From the NCBI RefSeq assembly GCF_031157525.1, contig NZ_JAVIXR010000007.1, positions 124,001-188,000 of the forward strand: DNA of 64,000 bases, in the 5' to 3' direction. Position numbers and translations under genes: made by a program. Under the pieces are notes generated by a model. It saw nothing but the letters and a program-made list of their open reading frames with translations. It did not search any database and was not told where the DNA came from. The DNA comes from Marinobacter sediminicola (GTDB taxonomy: Bacteria; Pseudomonadota; Gammaproteobacteria; Pseudomonadales; Oleiphilaceae). Within the stretch, counting starts at the first letter, position 1. The number at the start of each line of letters is the position of its first letter. Positions 9,210-18,861 of this stretch are shown here, one piece after another.

Positions 9210-10043
9210 TTACTCTTTACCTGCCAATTCTTTGGCCATTTCTTCCGAGCGCGTGTACGCGGCGTTGTACGCCTTTTTAACCAGCTCACGCATGCCGCCT
9301 TCTTCGAAGGTATGCACGGCTTGTTCAGTTGTGCCGCCCGGAGACATCACGTTTTTCTTTAGCTGCGCCGGATCCTGCTCGCTCTTTGCGGCCATTTCCG
9401 CAGCGCCCGCCATGGTCTGAATGGCAAGTTGGCGGGCGGTTGCCGGATCTACGCCAGCGTCGGTTGCCGCGGCCTCAAGGGCCTCCAGCATCAGGAAGAA
9501 ATAGGCAGGACCGCTACCCGACAGGGCGGTTACGCCATGGAGTAAGGCTTCATCGTCAACCCACACCGCAATGCCGATGCCTTCGAAAACCGACTGCACA
9601 GCTTTTTTCTGGGCATTCGTAACACTTTCGCTGGCGAATAGACCGGCCGCGCCCTTGCCCACAAGCGAAGGGGTGTTTGGCATGACTCTCACAATAGGCA
9701 AGCCACCACCGAGCCACTCATCAAGAGTTTCGGCGCCCAGGCCAGCGGCGATAGAGACCATCAGAGGGCGAGTGTTCTGGGCAATGGGAGCTATGTCGCG
9801 ACATACGTCGGCCATGGCCTGGGGTTTAACCGCGAGCACCACTATGTCTGCTTGCTGTGCGCAGTACCGGTTATCGGTTGTCACACTAATTCCAAAACGC
9901 TTGCGAATAGACTGCAGATGCTCGTCGTCTGGCGCGCTGGCCCAAATGCTGCTGGCTTTGAAACCGCTATCCAGCATGCCGCCAATGATGGCGCTGGCCA
10001 TGTTGCCTGCACCGATAAACGAAATGGTTGGTGATTTGCTCAA
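9210..10043 (-). CDS. proC: Pyrroline-5-carboxylate reductase
   Basis: Last enzyme of proline biosynthesis, reducing pyrroline-5-carboxylate with NAD(P)H. The Rossmann motif is FIGAGNMASAIIGGM, and the C-terminal signature (GSGPAYFFLMLEALEAAA, then SPGGTTEQAV) is complete. The frame is open for another 49 codons, but that would overlap yggS. A TTG at 10043 has GGAG seven bases upstream and gives 277 residues, the family length, with the SKSPTISFIG start expected. I therefore call a TTG start. It lies between yggS and yggT on the same strand. Confidence 0.93.
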   Translation of the reverse strand: MSKSPTISFIGAGNMASAIIGGMLDSGFKASSIWASAPDDEHLQSIRKRFGISVTTDNRYCAQQADIVVLAVKPQAMADVCRDIAPIAQNTRPLMVSIAAGLGAETLDEWLGGGLPIVRVMPNTPSLVGKGAAGLFASESVTNAQKKAVQSVFEGIGIAVWVDDEALLHGVTALSGSGPAYFFLMLEALEAAATDAGVDPATARQLAIQTMAGAAEMAAKSEQDPAQLKKNVMSPGGTTEQAVHTFEEGGMRELVKKAYNAAYTRSEEMAKELAGKE

Positions 10044-10104
10044 AGTCTGCTCCAGCGATTGTTCATGTGTATTCCGGTTCCGATAATAACAGGTAAGGGC
10101 CCGC

Positions 10105-10809
10105 TCAGCTCTTCTGGGGGCGCTCGCCAAAAACGGCTGTGCCAACGCGAACACAGGTGGAGCCTTCTGCGATTGCCATTTCGAGATCACCGGACATGCC
10201 TATGGATAGAGTGTCCAGTGGCCCGGCTTCCGGAAAGTCTCGTTTCAGCTCTTTTATGATAGTCGCAAGCCGTCGGAAGCTTTCCCTCAGATCGGGCTCG
10301 TCTTGGTCTGGGTCGGGTATGGCCATAAGGCCCCTGAGCGTGAGCCCCGGCAACTGCCCTATCTCTGAAGCCAGTTCCGGTAGTTCATCTGGCCGGCACC
10401 CGGATTTACTCTGTTCGTTGTTAATGTTGACCTGAAGGCAAATATTCAATGGGGGCAGGTCAGTTTCTCTTTGTTCGCTCAGGCGCCGCGCCACTTTCAG
10501 GCGATCAACACTGTGAACCCAGGAGAAAGCCGAGGCGATTTGCCGAGTTTTGTTGGATTGAATGGGGCCAATGAAATGCCATTCAATGTCGGCCAGATCG
10601 CTGAGCTCTGATATTTTGTCGAGCGCTTCCTGAAGGTAGTTTTCCCCGAAGGCCAATTGGCCAGCCGCAGCCGCTTCTCTGAGTTCCTCTGCCGAGCGGG
10701 TCTTACTGACCGCCAACAGGCTCACAGAACCGGCATCGCGGCCTGCCTGCAATGTTGCTTTTTGTATGCGTCGGGTTACGCTCCCGAGGTTGTCTGCTAT
10801 GCTGCTCAT
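10105..10809 (-). CDS. yggS: PLP homeostasis protein YggS
   Basis: A 234-residue single-domain fold III PLP-binding protein of the YggS/PLPBP family, which buffers pyridoxal phosphate and affects amino-acid pools. The PLP lysine lies in LLAVSKT near residue 35; FGENYLQEA, WHFIGPIQSNK and LSIGMSGD(L/F)EMAI are family motifs. It is the first gene of a yggS-proC-yggT run and is divergent from pilT with about 140 bases between the start codons. Both neighbours and length match the standard arrangement. Confidence 0.94.
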   Translation of the reverse strand: MSSIADNLGSVTRRIQKATLQAGRDAGSVSLLAVSKTRSAEELREAAAAGQLAFGENYLQEALDKISELSDLADIEWHFIGPIQSNKTRQIASAFSWVHSVDRLKVARRLSEQRETDLPPLNICLQVNINNEQSKSGCRPDELPELASEIGQLPGLTLRGLMAIPDPDQDEPDLRESFRRLATIIKELKRDFPEAGPLDTLSIGMSGDLEMAIAEGSTCVRVGTAVFGERPQKS

Positions 10810-10948
10810 AGTATGAAATAGTCGCGTTTGGTCTGCCCATTATATGGCGACACGTTACTCGCAGGTCACTGAAATGCCAAGTGATCGCAGTAGGGTCTTG
10901 CCAGACAGGCGCTATCTGGATAAAAGAATAAGCCCTCCGAGGACTTGT

Positions 10949-11983
10949 ATGGATATTACTGAACTGCTTGCCTTCTCGGCGAAACAGGGTGCGTCTGACT
11001 TGCATCTTTCCGCCGGCCTGCCACCGATGATTCGTGTTGACGGTGATGTGCGCCGTATCAATCTTCCGCCCCTGGAACACAAAGAAGTTCATGGGCTTAT
11101 CTACGACATCATGAACGACAAGCAGCGCAAGGACTACGAGGAGTTTCTGGAAACGGACTTTTCCTTCGAAGTACCCGGTGTCGCACGCTTCCGTGTTAAC
11201 GCCTTTAATCAGAACCGGGGCGCAGGTGCTGTTTTCCGTACCATCCCCTCGAAAGTTCTGACCATGGAAGACCTTGGCATGGGCCAGGTGTTCAAGGATA
11301 TTGCCTCAGTTCCCCGTGGGCTGGTTTTGGTTACCGGGCCGACAGGTTCGGGTAAATCGACCACGCTTGCAGCGATGGTGGACTATATAAACGATACGCG
11401 CTACGAGCACATTCTCACGGTAGAAGACCCGATCGAATTTGTGCACGACTCCAAGAAATGCCTGGTCAACCAGCGGGAAGTGCACCGGGATACTCTCGGC
11501 TTTAACGAAGCCCTGCGTTCCGCATTGCGGGAAGACCCTGACATTATTCTGGTTGGTGAGCTTCGAGATCTGGAAACCATCCGTTTGGCGCTCACTGCGG
11601 CAGAAACAGGACACCTGGTATTCGGAACTCTGCACACCACCTCAGCAGCAAAAACCATCGACCGAGTTGTAGACGTATTCCCCGCGCAGGAAAAATCCAT
11701 GGTGCGATCCATGCTTTCCGAATCGCTGCAAGCTGTTATTTCCCAAACGCTCATGAAGAAAATGGGCGGCGGCCGTATAGCAGCTCATGAGATCATGATT
11801 GGTACCTCTGCGATTCGGAACCTGATTCGCGAAGATAAAATTGCCCAAATGTATTCATCCATTCAAACCGGCGGTTCGCTGGGCATGCAGACGCTGGATC
11901 AGTGTCTGGAACGCTTGTTGCAAAAGGGTCTGATTTCCCGCGAAGCTGCGCGGCTTAAGGCGAAAATGCCGGACAATTTCTGA
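10949..11983 (+). CDS. pilT: Type IV pilus retraction ATPase PilT
   Basis: Hexameric secretion-type ATPase that powers pilus depolymerisation, used in twitching and DNA uptake. Walker A is TGPTGSGKST, followed by the Asp box VEDPIEF, Walker B VGELRDLETI and the His box HTTSAAKTIDR; the AIRNLIRE motif needed for retraction is near the C-terminus. The ATG at 10949 has GAGGA six bases upstream and gives 344 residues, exactly the usual size; a longer frame of 35 more codons lacks support. pilU follows on the same strand. Confidence 0.96.
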   Translation: MDITELLAFSAKQGASDLHLSAGLPPMIRVDGDVRRINLPPLEHKEVHGLIYDIMNDKQRKDYEEFLETDFSFEVPGVARFRVNAFNQNRGAGAVFRTIPSKVLTMEDLGMGQVFKDIASVPRGLVLVTGPTGSGKSTTLAAMVDYINDTRYEHILTVEDPIEFVHDSKKCLVNQREVHRDTLGFNEALRSALREDPDIILVGELRDLETIRLALTAAETGHLVFGTLHTTSAAKTIDRVVDVFPAQEKSMVRSMLSESLQAVISQTLMKKMGGGRIAAHEIMIGTSAIRNLIREDKIAQMYSSIQTGGSLGMQTLDQCLERLLQKGLISREAARLKAKMPDNF

Positions 11984-12058
11984 CCCTCGAGTCATCGAGG
12001 CAAAGAGAGTGCTGGCAAGGTAGTCCCAAAGAAAAAAGAAAGAACATAGGTAAATAAA

Positions 12059-13180
12059 ATGGAATTCGAAAAGCTGCTTCGCCTGATGGTAGAAAAAGGA
12101 GGCTCAGACCTCTTTATCACCGCCGGTGTACCGCCCAGCATGAAAGTGCACGGTAAAGTGTTGCCTGTCACCAAGAATGCACTAACGCCGGAGCAGACCA
12201 GGGATTTGGTTTACGGTGCAATGACTGAGAAGCAGCGTGCCGAATTTGAGGAATCCCACGAGTGCAACTTTGCCATCAGCGCCCGGGGTATTGGCCGCTT
12301 CCGGGTGAGCGCTTTTTTCCAGCGCAACCTGTGCGGCATGGTACTGCGACGGATTGAGGTGAAGATCCCTCAGGTCGATGAGCTTGGGCTGCCGGAAATC
12401 GTCAAAGAGCTCGCTATGACCAAGCGTGGGCTGATCATGTTCGTGGGTGCCACAGGTACGGGTAAATCAACCTCGCTGGCTGCCATGCTGGGGCACCGTA
12501 ACCGCAACAGCCGTGGACATATTATTTCCATTGAAGACCCCATTGAATTCGTGCACCAACATCAGGGTTGTATTGTGACCCAGCGGGAAGTTGGTATTGA
12601 TACCGAGAGCTTTGAGGTCGCGCTGAAAAATACATTGCGCCAGGCACCCGATGTTATTCTCATCGGCGAGGTGCGTACCCGCCAGACTATGGAGTACTCG
12701 GTTCAGTTTGCTGAAACTGGCCACCTATGCCTTGCGACACTCCACGCAAACAATGCCAACCAGGCGCTCGACCGGATTATCCAGTTTTTCCCGCCAGAGC
12801 AGCACAATCAGATCTGGATGGACTTGTCTCTTAACTTGAAGGCTATTGTCGCTCAGCAGTTGATTCCCACACCGGACGGTAAAGGCCGCAAGGCGGTCAT
12901 TGAGGTTCTGATCAATACGCCACTGGTCGCCGATCTGATTCGAAAGGGCGAAGTTCACAAGCTAAAAGAGCTGATGTCCAAGTCCAACGAAACCGGTATG
13001 CGGACTTTTGACCAGGCGCTGTACGAACTTTACGCTGAAGGTTCAATTACCTATGAAGATGCTTTGGCGCATGCCGATTCGGCAAACGATCTGCGCCTGA
13101 TGATCAAGCTGGGTGCTGATGCACAAGGGGCAGATAAGCTGTCGTCATCTGTGGATAAACTGACCATACAGAACGACTAA
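12059..13180 (+). CDS. pilU: Pilus retraction ATPase paralog PilU
   Basis: A 373-residue PilT paralog that assists PilT under load. Walker A is GATGTGKST, and the Asp box (IEDPIEFVH), Walker B (LIGEVRTRQTM) and His box (TLHANNANQALDR) are all intact. The C-terminal tail beyond the ATPase is longer than in PilT, as is usual for PilU. It follows pilT after 75 bases. The presence of pilT-pilU with comM earlier in the window is compatible with a type IV pilus based uptake system, though the pilus structural genes lie elsewhere. Confidence 0.95.
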   Translation: MEFEKLLRLMVEKGGSDLFITAGVPPSMKVHGKVLPVTKNALTPEQTRDLVYGAMTEKQRAEFEESHECNFAISARGIGRFRVSAFFQRNLCGMVLRRIEVKIPQVDELGLPEIVKELAMTKRGLIMFVGATGTGKSTSLAAMLGHRNRNSRGHIISIEDPIEFVHQHQGCIVTQREVGIDTESFEVALKNTLRQAPDVILIGEVRTRQTMEYSVQFAETGHLCLATLHANNANQALDRIIQFFPPEQHNQIWMDLSLNLKAIVAQQLIPTPDGKGRKAVIEVLINTPLVADLIRKGEVHKLKELMSKSNETGMRTFDQALYELYAEGSITYEDALAHADSANDLRLMIKLGADAQGADKLSSSVDKLTIQND

Positions 13181-13301
13181 GCAGGTATACCCGGTCTGGC
13201 CGGGAACTGTTAGCAATTCGAACTATTAGTTTTGGCATTTGAGGCCAGTAAGCACAGATGCGTATACTCCGCCCAAATTACACAATGGAGTTAACGTTGT
13301 T

Positions 13302-14723
13302 ATGCAATCTACACGTCTGAATCGCGCTATTCGGCTAGCCACGCTGGCCGCAGTGGCTGCTCCAGCCAGCGTTTTCGCTGGCGGTTTTTCCCTGAATGAA
13401 CAAAGCGCAAGTGCTATGGGCGTTGCTAACGCCGGTGCTGTCGCCAACCCTGAGAACGCTACCACGGTACTGTTCAACCCGGCGGGCATGAGCCAGCTGA
13501 AAGGGACGAACATCTCTTTTGGTGCGGCAGTTCTTGATATTAACGCTGAGGCTAAGAGTGCCAGCGCTACGAATACACTGGGTGGGCCAGTAAATGGTGG
13601 TACCGGCGGTGATATTGCAGACCCGGCCTTTCTGCCTAACTTCTACCTGACCCATGAAATCAACGAATCGATCGATGTGGGCTTTGGTTTTCATGCGCCT
13701 TATGGTCTGGCTGCAGATTACGAGGATGATTTTGTTGGGCGCTATTTTGCAGATAAAACCGAACTGACCGTAATTTCGTTTTCGCCAGCGATATCTGTGA
13801 ATAACGGTAAAGGCCTGTCCATGGGTCTTGGCTTGAACGTAATGTACGCTGAAGGACGTTTGTCGAAGTATCAGGATATCCGTGGAGCGCTTGCGCAGCA
13901 AGTTGGCGCTGCAGCGGCGGGCCCTTTAGCAGACGCATATGAGGCTGAATTCGGCGCCCCCTACGCGGATATAAACGGTGACGACATTGGCGTAACTTTC
14001 CGCGTTGGCTTTTTGTACGAGCTGTCTGACCGCACTCAGTTTGGTTTGGCTGCGCAAACAGGCACCGAATTTAACCTGGAAGGGGATGTTGAAATTAGCA
14101 ATTTCCCTGCTCCAGGTGGGCAGCCACCAACTGGTTTGATGCCGGTAACTCTTACCGAGGACGTGCGAGTACCCTTGGCCATTCCCGAGAGCATCACTCT
14201 TGGCGCACGGCATCAGTTGAATGATACCGTCACGCTTCTCGCTGGAGCTAGCTATTCCAGATGGAGCCGTTTTGAGGAGCTGGATATCATCAGCCGCGAA
14301 GGCGGGACGGGCGAGGTTTCCGGGTTGACAGGAAACGAAGTCATTACCCACATCACCGAAAAGTGGAAAAACACTTGGCAGTTTAACGTCGGTTCAATCT
14401 GGCAGGTAACTCCAGAGTGGGCGTTGAAGGCTGGTTATGCTTGGGATGAATCGCCTGTAGACAACTATCTGACAGCCCGTATCCCTTCGAGCGACCGGCA
14501 CTGGCTGACACTGGGTGGCCAGTGGAAGAGCGTTGATAACGGTTGGACCGTTGATGCGGCCGTCGGTACCTTGCTGTTTACTGACGACCCGAAGGTTGAT
14601 GAATACTCCTACCTTCATGCTGCGCCAGATCAGAAGGATCCATCTGCGGGTGCGTCCAACTATAAAGGCGAATACGAGCTGAGCGCCTGGAGTGCTTCCC
14701 TGCAGGTTAGCAAAGCTTTCTAA
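13302..14723 (+). CDS. FadL-type outer membrane transport protein
   Basis: A 473-residue outer-membrane barrel of the OMPP1/FadL/TodX family, which moves long-chain fatty acids or hydrocarbons inward by lateral diffusion. A signal peptide (residues 1-25, ending VFA) is followed by the family N-terminal hatch motif GGFSLNEQSASAMG and NPAGMSQL. The protein ends in phenylalanine (SKAF), as expected for barrel assembly. The frame is open upstream, but the ATG at 13302 starts directly on the signal peptide with GGAG upstream. It is monocistronic and followed by a strong terminator. Substrate cannot be read from sequence. Confidence 0.9.
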   Translation: MQSTRLNRAIRLATLAAVAAPASVFAGGFSLNEQSASAMGVANAGAVANPENATTVLFNPAGMSQLKGTNISFGAAVLDINAEAKSASATNTLGGPVNGGTGGDIADPAFLPNFYLTHEINESIDVGFGFHAPYGLAADYEDDFVGRYFADKTELTVISFSPAISVNNGKGLSMGLGLNVMYAEGRLSKYQDIRGALAQQVGAAAAGPLADAYEAEFGAPYADINGDDIGVTFRVGFLYELSDRTQFGLAAQTGTEFNLEGDVEISNFPAPGGQPPTGLMPVTLTEDVRVPLAIPESITLGARHQLNDTVTLLAGASYSRWSRFEELDIISREGGTGEVSGLTGNEVITHITEKWKNTWQFNVGSIWQVTPEWALKAGYAWDESPVDNYLTARIPSSDRHWLTLGGQWKSVDNGWTVDAAVGTLLFTDDPKVDEYSYLHAAPDQKDPSAGASNYKGEYELSAWSASLQVSKAF

Positions 14724-14759
14724 ATTTATGGGTTAAAGCTTAGCTGAACCAGAAATAAA

Positions 14760-14792
14760 AAACGCCCGGTAGAGTATTCTCACCGGGCGTTT
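14760..14792. terminator. Bidirectional intrinsic terminator
   Basis: An 11-bp stem (aaacgcccggt / accgggcgttt) with an 11-base loop, flanked by A-rich and T-rich ends. It lies between the convergent FadL-type gene and polA and could serve both. Confidence 0.85.
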
Positions 14793-14796
14793 TCAT

Positions 14797-17544
14797 TCAG
14801 TGCGCCTGATCCCAGTTATCACCCACGCCAGCTTCTACCAGCAGAGGCACGGCAAGCTTCGCTGCGCCGGACATGCGTTTGATCAACCCTTCACGAATCT
14901 CATCTACGGCTTCTTCCTTCACCTCAAGAATCAATTCGTCGTGGACTTGCATGGTCATGCGAGCGGTATCGGGATGCTCTGCGAGCAGCCAGTGTTCCAC
15001 CTCGATCATTGCCAGTTTAATGATGTCCGCCGCTGTGCCTTGCATGGGCGCGTTAATTGCTGTGCGCTCAGCGGCCTGTTGCAGCTGCTTGTTTCGGGCA
15101 TTGATCTCGGGCAGATACAGGCGTCGGCCAAACAGGGTTTCAACAAAACCGTCGTCATGGGCCTGCTTGCGGATATTGTCCATGTAGGTGAGTACGCCGG
15201 GGTAGCGTTCAAAGTAGCGGTCTATGTATTCCTGCGCTACTTTGCGGCTCACGTCCAGTTGCCGACCCAGGCCGAAGGCAGACATGCCGTATATCAGGCC
15301 AAAATTGATGGCCTTGGCACTGCGACGCTGGTCGCTGTTCACATCGGCCAGTGCCACGCCAAAGACTTCTGCGGCAGTTGCCTTGTGGATATCTTCGCCA
15401 TTCTCAAAGGCTGTCAGCATGCCTTTATCGCCGGAAAGATGCGCCATAATGCGTAGTTCAATCTGCGAGTAGTCCGCCGCCAGAAGCTTGTAGCCCTTCT
15501 CGGCTATAAACGCCTGGCGAATGCGCCGCCCCTGGACTGTCCGAATAGGAATGTTTTGCAGGTTGGGTTCAGACGAAGACAGCCTTCCGGTGGCTGTTAC
15601 CGCTTGATGATACGAGGTGTGCACGCGCCCGGTGCGATGATGGATTAACTCCGGCAAGGTGTCCGTATAGGTGGACTTGAGCTTGCTAAGGCTGCGGTGC
15701 TCCAGAATCAGTCTCGGCAGCTCGTGCTCATGGGCCAGTTCCTGCAACACGGGTTCCGCTGTGGAGGGGGCACCTTTGGGCGTTTTCTTAATCACAGGTA
15801 GCCCCATTTTCTCGTAGAAAATAGCCTGCAGTTGCTTGGGTGATGCGAGATTGAAGTTTTCGCCGGCAACGTCGTGGGCTTCTGATTCCAGTTCTGCCAT
15901 CCGTTCCGCCAGTTCCTGGCTATGCTGTCGCAGGGTGCTTGCGCGGATTAATGTGCCGCGTTGTTCCATGCGCGACAGCACCGGCACCAGGGGTAAGTCT
16001 ATGTCTTCATAGACTGATTGGAGCTTGCCGACCTTCGCCAGTTGGGGGCGCAGCACCTGGTGCAGACGCAAGGTAATGTCCGCGTCTTCTGCGGCATAGG
16101 GACCAGCCTTCTCAAGATCCAGCTGATTAAATGTCAGCTGCTTGGCGCCTTTGCCGGCAATGGATTCAAATGTGATCGTCTCCTCGCCCAGGTAGTTCCG
16201 GGCCAAGGTGTCCATATCGTGGCGAGACGACACGGAATTCAGCACGTAAGACTCCACCATGGTGTCTTCGGCAATGCCTTCCAGGCAGATGTCGTGGTTG
16301 GCCAGTACGTTTTTATCGTACTTCAGGTTCTGGCCGACTTTTTTCAGGGCCGGGTCTTCCAGTAGCGGCTTGAGCTGGGCCAGAACGTCATTTCGATCAA
16401 GTTGCTCAGGTGCGCCCATATAGTCATGTCCAAAAGGCACATAGGCCGCTTCGCCTGCTTCAATGGCAAAAGACACGCCCACCACTTCCGCACTCATGTA
16501 TTTCAGGCTTGTTGTCTCAGTATCAAAAGCGAACAGCTCGGATTTTTTCAGCTTTGCGACCCAATCGTCCAATTCCTTCTGGCTGGTAATTACGCTGTAA
16601 CGCTTCTCCTTTGGTGCCGGAGCAGGGTGTTCATCGGGGGTTTCGGCTGGCTGTTTGGAAGCGCCGGCGGCAGCTTCCGGAGCTTTGCTTTCCAGCTCGT
16701 TCGTCCAACCCCGAAGTTCGTATTCCCTGAATAGCTCCAACAACTCTGCGTCGTTTTGCTGCCGCTCTTCCAAGTCTTCAAGGCCGAATGCCAGTTCCAC
16801 ATCCATTTTAATGGTGGCCAGTTCGCGGCTTAACGGCAGGGTGTCGAGGGCATCACGCAAGTACTCGCCAATCTTGCCTTTAATCTCGTCGGCGTGCTCC
16901 ATCACCCCGTCTAAAGTGCCGTATGCGGCAAGCCATTTTACCGCTGTTTTCGGGCCACACTTATTAACGCCCGGAATGTTATCCACTTTGTCGCCAACCA
17001 GCGCCAGGTAGTCAATTATCTGGTCTGGGCGAACGCCAAACTTTTCCACAACTCCGTCCCAATCCATGTGGACTTCGGTCATGGTGTTGATCAGGGTTAC
17101 GTGGTCGCTCACCAACTGCGCCATGTCCTTGTCGCCGGTTGAAACTACTACATCAATGCCCTTGCTGGTGGCTTCGTTGGCCAGGGTGCCGATAACGTCG
17201 TCGGCCTCCACTCCCTCCACAATCAGCAGTGGCAGGCCCATGGCTCGCACCATTTGGTGAATGGGCTCAATCTGTATGGCCAGGTCTTCCGGCATGGGTG
17301 GCCGGTTGGCCTTATACTCTTCATAGAGGTCGTGGCGGAACGTTTTGCCTTTGGCGTCGAATACCACAACGACTTTTGATCCGGGAAAATCCTGGTCAAG
17401 GCGCCGGATCATTGCAATAACGCCTTTAATGGCGCCAGTAGGGTGGTTCTTGCTGGTCGTTAGTGGCGGAAGTGCATGATATGCACGGAATAAATAGGAC
17501 GAACCGTCCACAAGCACCACAGGTGGGGTCTTTTGCTCTGTCAT
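14797..17544 (-). CDS. polA: DNA polymerase I
   Basis: A 915-residue family A polymerase with all three modules. The 5' nuclease domain opens with VLVDGSSYLFRAYHALPPL, the 3'-5' proofreading exonuclease retains FDTETTSL (ExoI motif), and the polymerase domain has DYSQIELR (motif A), the O-helix RRSAKAINFGLIYG and MQVHDELILEV (motif C). It acts in Okazaki fragment processing and repair. ATG 17544 begins the canonical MTEQKTPP start; the 50 codons open upstream look unrelated. It is divergent from the DUF2782 gene, an association also seen in Pseudomonas. Confidence 0.97.
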   Translation of the reverse strand: MTEQKTPPVVLVDGSSYLFRAYHALPPLTTSKNHPTGAIKGVIAMIRRLDQDFPGSKVVVVFDAKGKTFRHDLYEEYKANRPPMPEDLAIQIEPIHQMVRAMGLPLLIVEGVEADDVIGTLANEATSKGIDVVVSTGDKDMAQLVSDHVTLINTMTEVHMDWDGVVEKFGVRPDQIIDYLALVGDKVDNIPGVNKCGPKTAVKWLAAYGTLDGVMEHADEIKGKIGEYLRDALDTLPLSRELATIKMDVELAFGLEDLEERQQNDAELLELFREYELRGWTNELESKAPEAAAGASKQPAETPDEHPAPAPKEKRYSVITSQKELDDWVAKLKKSELFAFDTETTSLKYMSAEVVGVSFAIEAGEAAYVPFGHDYMGAPEQLDRNDVLAQLKPLLEDPALKKVGQNLKYDKNVLANHDICLEGIAEDTMVESYVLNSVSSRHDMDTLARNYLGEETITFESIAGKGAKQLTFNQLDLEKAGPYAAEDADITLRLHQVLRPQLAKVGKLQSVYEDIDLPLVPVLSRMEQRGTLIRASTLRQHSQELAERMAELESEAHDVAGENFNLASPKQLQAIFYEKMGLPVIKKTPKGAPSTAEPVLQELAHEHELPRLILEHRSLSKLKSTYTDTLPELIHHRTGRVHTSYHQAVTATGRLSSSEPNLQNIPIRTVQGRRIRQAFIAEKGYKLLAADYSQIELRIMAHLSGDKGMLTAFENGEDIHKATAAEVFGVALADVNSDQRRSAKAINFGLIYGMSAFGLGRQLDVSRKVAQEYIDRYFERYPGVLTYMDNIRKQAHDDGFVETLFGRRLYLPEINARNKQLQQAAERTAINAPMQGTAADIIKLAMIEVEHWLLAEHPDTARMTMQVHDELILEVKEEAVDEIREGLIKRMSGAAKLAVPLLVEAGVGDNWDQAH

Positions 17545-17631
17545 GTCAAAACGGGTCCGGATTCTGATTGAAGCGTGGGTTGGCTTGTGCAACTCTGTAC
17601 TTAATAGGATGTTTAAAAGGGTATCACGAAA

Positions 17632-17970
17632 ATGAAGCGAATCGCCTGCTCTGCCTTTTTGTTGGTTTTGGGCTTTGGTTCTGCAATAGCACAAGACAGC
17701 GGTGCTTTGGATGAAACCTTGGTGGAAACACCCAGAGAGCCGGTGGTGGTTTCTGATTACCAGTCATCAAACGCAGGCCCACAGATTGTTATCCGGCCAG
17801 GTGATGATGAGGTGTTCTATGAGTACCGGGTGAATGGTCAGCTTATGGAGATCAAGGTGGTACCGGAAGTGGGGCTCGAATACTATCTGGTGCCCGCGGA
17901 TGGCGGCGGTTGGATACGGGAAACCGATTCCGACATGCTGGTGCCGAGCTGGATTCTGTTTCGCTGGTAA
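17632..17970 (+). CDS. Exported DUF2782 protein
   Basis: A 112-residue protein with a signal peptide (residues 1-20, ending AIA) and a small DUF2782 domain containing FYEYRVNGQLMEIKVVP and YYLVPADGGGWIRETD. The family occurs in the periplasm of Pseudomonas and relatives, usually divergent from polA as here. No function is established. It ends 13 bases before the convergent stop of the fibronectin-type lipoprotein gene. Confidence 0.85.
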   Translation: MKRIACSAFLLVLGFGSAIAQDSGALDETLVETPREPVVVSDYQSSNAGPQIVIRPGDDEVFYEYRVNGQLMEIKVVPEVGLEYYLVPADGGGWIRETDSDMLVPSWILFRW

Positions 17971-17983
17971 GCCTGTGTTGCGT

Positions 17984-18499
17984 TCAGATCAAGTCAACCA
18001 ATACCGGTGCTGAGCGCCGGCTTTCCAATCCTTCTGCATCCACGGTTGTAATCTCAAATTCGTAAGCGCCAGGCGACAGGTCGGTAAGTGGCTGAGTTGT
18101 GCGCTCCGGGTTGTCGACAGGGATTACATGGAAGCTGTCCTCGTGCCGTAAGCGGTAGTAAATCCGGAACCCTGCAATTTGCCCTGGCGTCAGTGCGGAA
18201 CCATCCTCTCGAGTTTGTGGAGCGCTCCAGCTCAATGCTTTCGGGGGCTTTGCTTCATCTGTGGGCTTGTTGGCTGGCGGTTTTTGTCCAAGCGTTTCGA
18301 GTAAACCACCTGTTGCCATGTCGAACCTGCTGTTTGCGAGCTCAGATGCCCGGGCAACCGTTGTGCGAGTTGCTCTGTCATCTTCCTGGCAGCCGGTCAG
18401 GAGCAACAATGCCGAGGTAATAGCAATAAATTGCAGGCAAACGAGCAGGCTAAACCCGCTCCGCCGCGAGAAGACTCGATAAGGCATGGCACGTTTCAT
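17984..18499 (-). CDS. Small lipoprotein with a fibronectin type III-like domain
   Basis: A 171-residue lipoprotein. A hydrophobic N-terminal segment ends in the lipobox LLTGC, with the lipidated cysteine at residue 37. After a low-complexity linker (about residues 60-85) comes a single FnIII-like beta domain: SWSAPQTREDGSALTP, GFRIYYRL, then LSPGAYEFEITTVDAEGLES. Such modules bind proteins or carbohydrates; the partner is unknown. It is the only gene of its transcript, with its promoter in the 18500-18861 gap. Confidence 0.75.
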   Translation of the reverse strand: MKRAMPYRVFSRRSGFSLLVCLQFIAITSALLLLTGCQEDDRATRTTVARASELANSRFDMATGGLLETLGQKPPANKPTDEAKPPKALSWSAPQTREDGSALTPGQIAGFRIYYRLRHEDSFHVIPVDNPERTTQPLTDLSPGAYEFEITTVDAEGLESRRSAPVLVDLI

Positions 18500-18861
18500 G
18501 AGGTTCTCTAAATAGACTATCGATACAGCCGCAGCTGTATCGCTCGCACGTTGGGGCTGGTATTGCAGCCTCTATTTTTTATGAGTTCGCGGCGCCGGAA
18601 TAAAACGGGGAGACGGGCTACAGAAAACAGCTAAGCATTATGCGGATCGAGAGGTGCCTGACAAGTGAATAATCCGTAAAAAAACCTATATGCAGACGCA
18701 GTGCTCATTCTGGTTTTAGTATGAACATTCTAATTTTTCACCGTAACCTTGGACACAGAATCAGAGAAAGGGGCTTTTCTTCTCGCTGATCAAGCAGCCC
18801 AAACCGCGGTCAGCAGTGAGGGGAAGGTCTAAACAACTTCGGTTAACCAAGGAGAAGTGAC
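18500..18861. other. Intergenic region between divergent lipoprotein and phasin-like genes
   Basis: A 362-base gap with no convincing gene. It must hold the promoters of both flanking genes. A 9-bp perfect inverted repeat with a 4-base loop (18521-18529 and 18534-18542) lies 22 bases upstream of the lipoprotein ATG and could be an operator or leader hairpin. An AT-rich stretch around 18710-18740 is the likely promoter zone for the phasin-like gene. I could not assign firm -35/-10 boxes. Confidence 0.5.
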
